A stretch of DNA of 64,000 nucleotides from Gemmatimonadota bacterium. GTDB lineage: Bacteria > Gemmatimonadota > Gemmatimonadetes > Longimicrobiales > Gaopeijiaceae. Each line of letters starts with the position of its first letter. Position 1 is the stretch's first letter. A program made the position numbers and the translations under genes. The notes beneath the pieces are model-generated. The model was not told the origin of the DNA and made no database searches. It saw nothing but the letters and a program-made list of their open reading frames with translations. Positions 63,392 to 64,000 of the stretch are shown here, one piece after another. The stretch covers positions 28,826-92,825 of the forward strand of contig JADFSR010000015.1 in assembly GCA_022560615.1 (NCBI GenBank), in the 5' to 3' direction.

Positions 63392-63607
63392 TTTTCACGT
63401 TCCAAGGTTGGAGATGGCCAGCAGACCTCGCCGCTGTGGAGACCCTGGTGAGGAGGGTCAGCGTGGCATGCCTGATCTCGGGTTCAAGTATACGGATTGG
63501 TGATGAACGTCGACGTGTGACGGAGCGACCGCGAAGTCGGGGCTCCTCTTCGCCACCGCCCGCAGCACATCTACTGTGACTCCGTGCAGGCCTTTTGGCG
63601 GTACATC

Positions 63608-63856
63608 CTACCCCGGCAGGACCTGCGGATGCTGGAGGTTCGCCGTCGTCTTGATCTCGGCCAGGAACCGCTCGGCACCGACGACTGCTGCGAGTTCGGG
63701 CTTCAGCACCTTCAGCGCGACTTTACGCTCGTGCTTGATGTCGTCGGCCAGGTAGACGGTGGCCATGCCGCCCTCACCAAGCTCACGCTCGATGCGGTAG
63801 CGGCCTTCGAGGGCCGCGTTCAGGCGGGTCGAGAGATCAGACGGTTGGTCATTCAT
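63608..63856 (-). pseudogene. Ser/Thr protein kinase N-lobe fragment (copy 4 of 4)
   Basis: 82 codons: 'LSTRLNAALEGRYRIERELG', 'EGGMATVYLADDIKHERKVA', 'LKVLKPELAAVVGAERFLAE' and 'IKTTANLQHPQVLPG', then stop. It ends within a codon or two of the point where copy 3 diverges. Leader bases 63857-63900 match those of copies 2 and 3. The C-lobe is absent. Confidence 0.85.
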
Positions 63857-64000
63857 GCGGGCAAGATGCGGCGTAGGTCAGCAGAGCGCGAGCAGAACCC
63901 GTTACAGCAGCTCCTCACCCGCCAAATTGGCCCTGTAGAAACAAGGATCGCCTCAGAGCGCTTTCGGACTCTCTTCGGGTGCATGCCGGTAGGCCAAGAG
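63857..64000. other. Right-edge sequence, leader of kinase fragment 4
   Basis: Positions 63857-63900 are the conserved upstream block shared with kinase remnants 2 and 3. The last ~100 bases show no feature before the window ends. Confidence 0.5.

Noticed and set aside
1..64000. CRISPR arrays, rRNA genes or complete insertion sequences
   Set aside because: No regularly spaced repeats, no rRNA sequence and no transposase gene were seen anywhere in the window.

Overview
This looks like a high-GC bacterial chromosome segment, most likely from Gemmatimonadota or a close relative. That assignment is an inference from gene content: many secreted S9 peptidases, VPS10/sortilin-type propellers, imidazolonepropionase-like amidohydrolases, TolB-like PD40 propellers, PQQ-type propellers, and dispersed pieces of a PknB-like Ser/Thr kinase family. 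No rRNA gene is present to confirm it. Most products carry Sec, lipoprotein or Tat signals, so the window mainly encodes an envelope/periplasmic degradative repertoire.

Layout. 1-5.6 kb: the end of one amidase, a secreted PD40+PHP metallohydrolase (-), a kinase N-lobe remnant, a tRNA 3'-half remnant and a complete secreted amidase. 5.7-11.4 kb: a VPS10-like propeller protein and an S9 peptidase, separated by another kinase remnant. 11.7-22.4 kb: a DMFase-beta-like lipoprotein, then three paralogous PQQ-dependent dehydrogenases (one divergent), a secreted three-domain RidA protein and an NHL-repeat protein. 22.6-27.1 kb: two amidohydrolase genes with degenerate metal sites, a terminator, then tRNA-Pro(TGG). 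27.5-29.2 kb: a decayed PadR/DUF1326/DUF2182 cluster. 29.2-30.4 kb: a three-gene minus-strand operon that includes a 43-aa membrane protein. 30.6-38.6 kb: a second VPS10-like protein, an ornithine-cyclodeaminase-family protein, a citrate synthase broken by inversion, DUF1348, an M20 peptidase, a secreted DinB and DoxX. 38.7-45.6 kb: infA plus a small partner, then a sugar-oxidation set (two sugar-phosphate isomerase-like proteins, a VOC protein, GMC oxidoreductase plus its subunit 3, and an HD protein). 45.8-49.3 kb: a DedA-like protein, an S9 peptidase and a cupin.

49.4-56.3 kb is the most unusual block. A CotH-like/BRCT operon on the minus strand diverges from a DUF4956 membrane protein, an SdiA-regulated-type propeller and a CYTH::Nudix-like::PPK1 triple fusion, joined by GTGA and ATGA overlaps. 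This looks like a polyphosphate system in which a VTC-like domain is fused to a bacterial polyphosphate kinase.

56.4-64 kb is accessory and scarred: a deleted tRNA-Arg, a terminase-small-subunit-like gene, hypotheticals, an Ig-like/beta-lactamase-fold lipoprotein, two more kinase N-lobe fragments that stop at the same codon, a one-motif secreted peptide, a frameshifted HTH gene beside a 15-bp inverted repeat, and a NirK-type copper nitrite reductase lacking the axial Met ligand.

Starts were chosen by Shine-Dalgarno spacing and signal-peptide position. All family calls come from motifs read by eye; no database search was possible.
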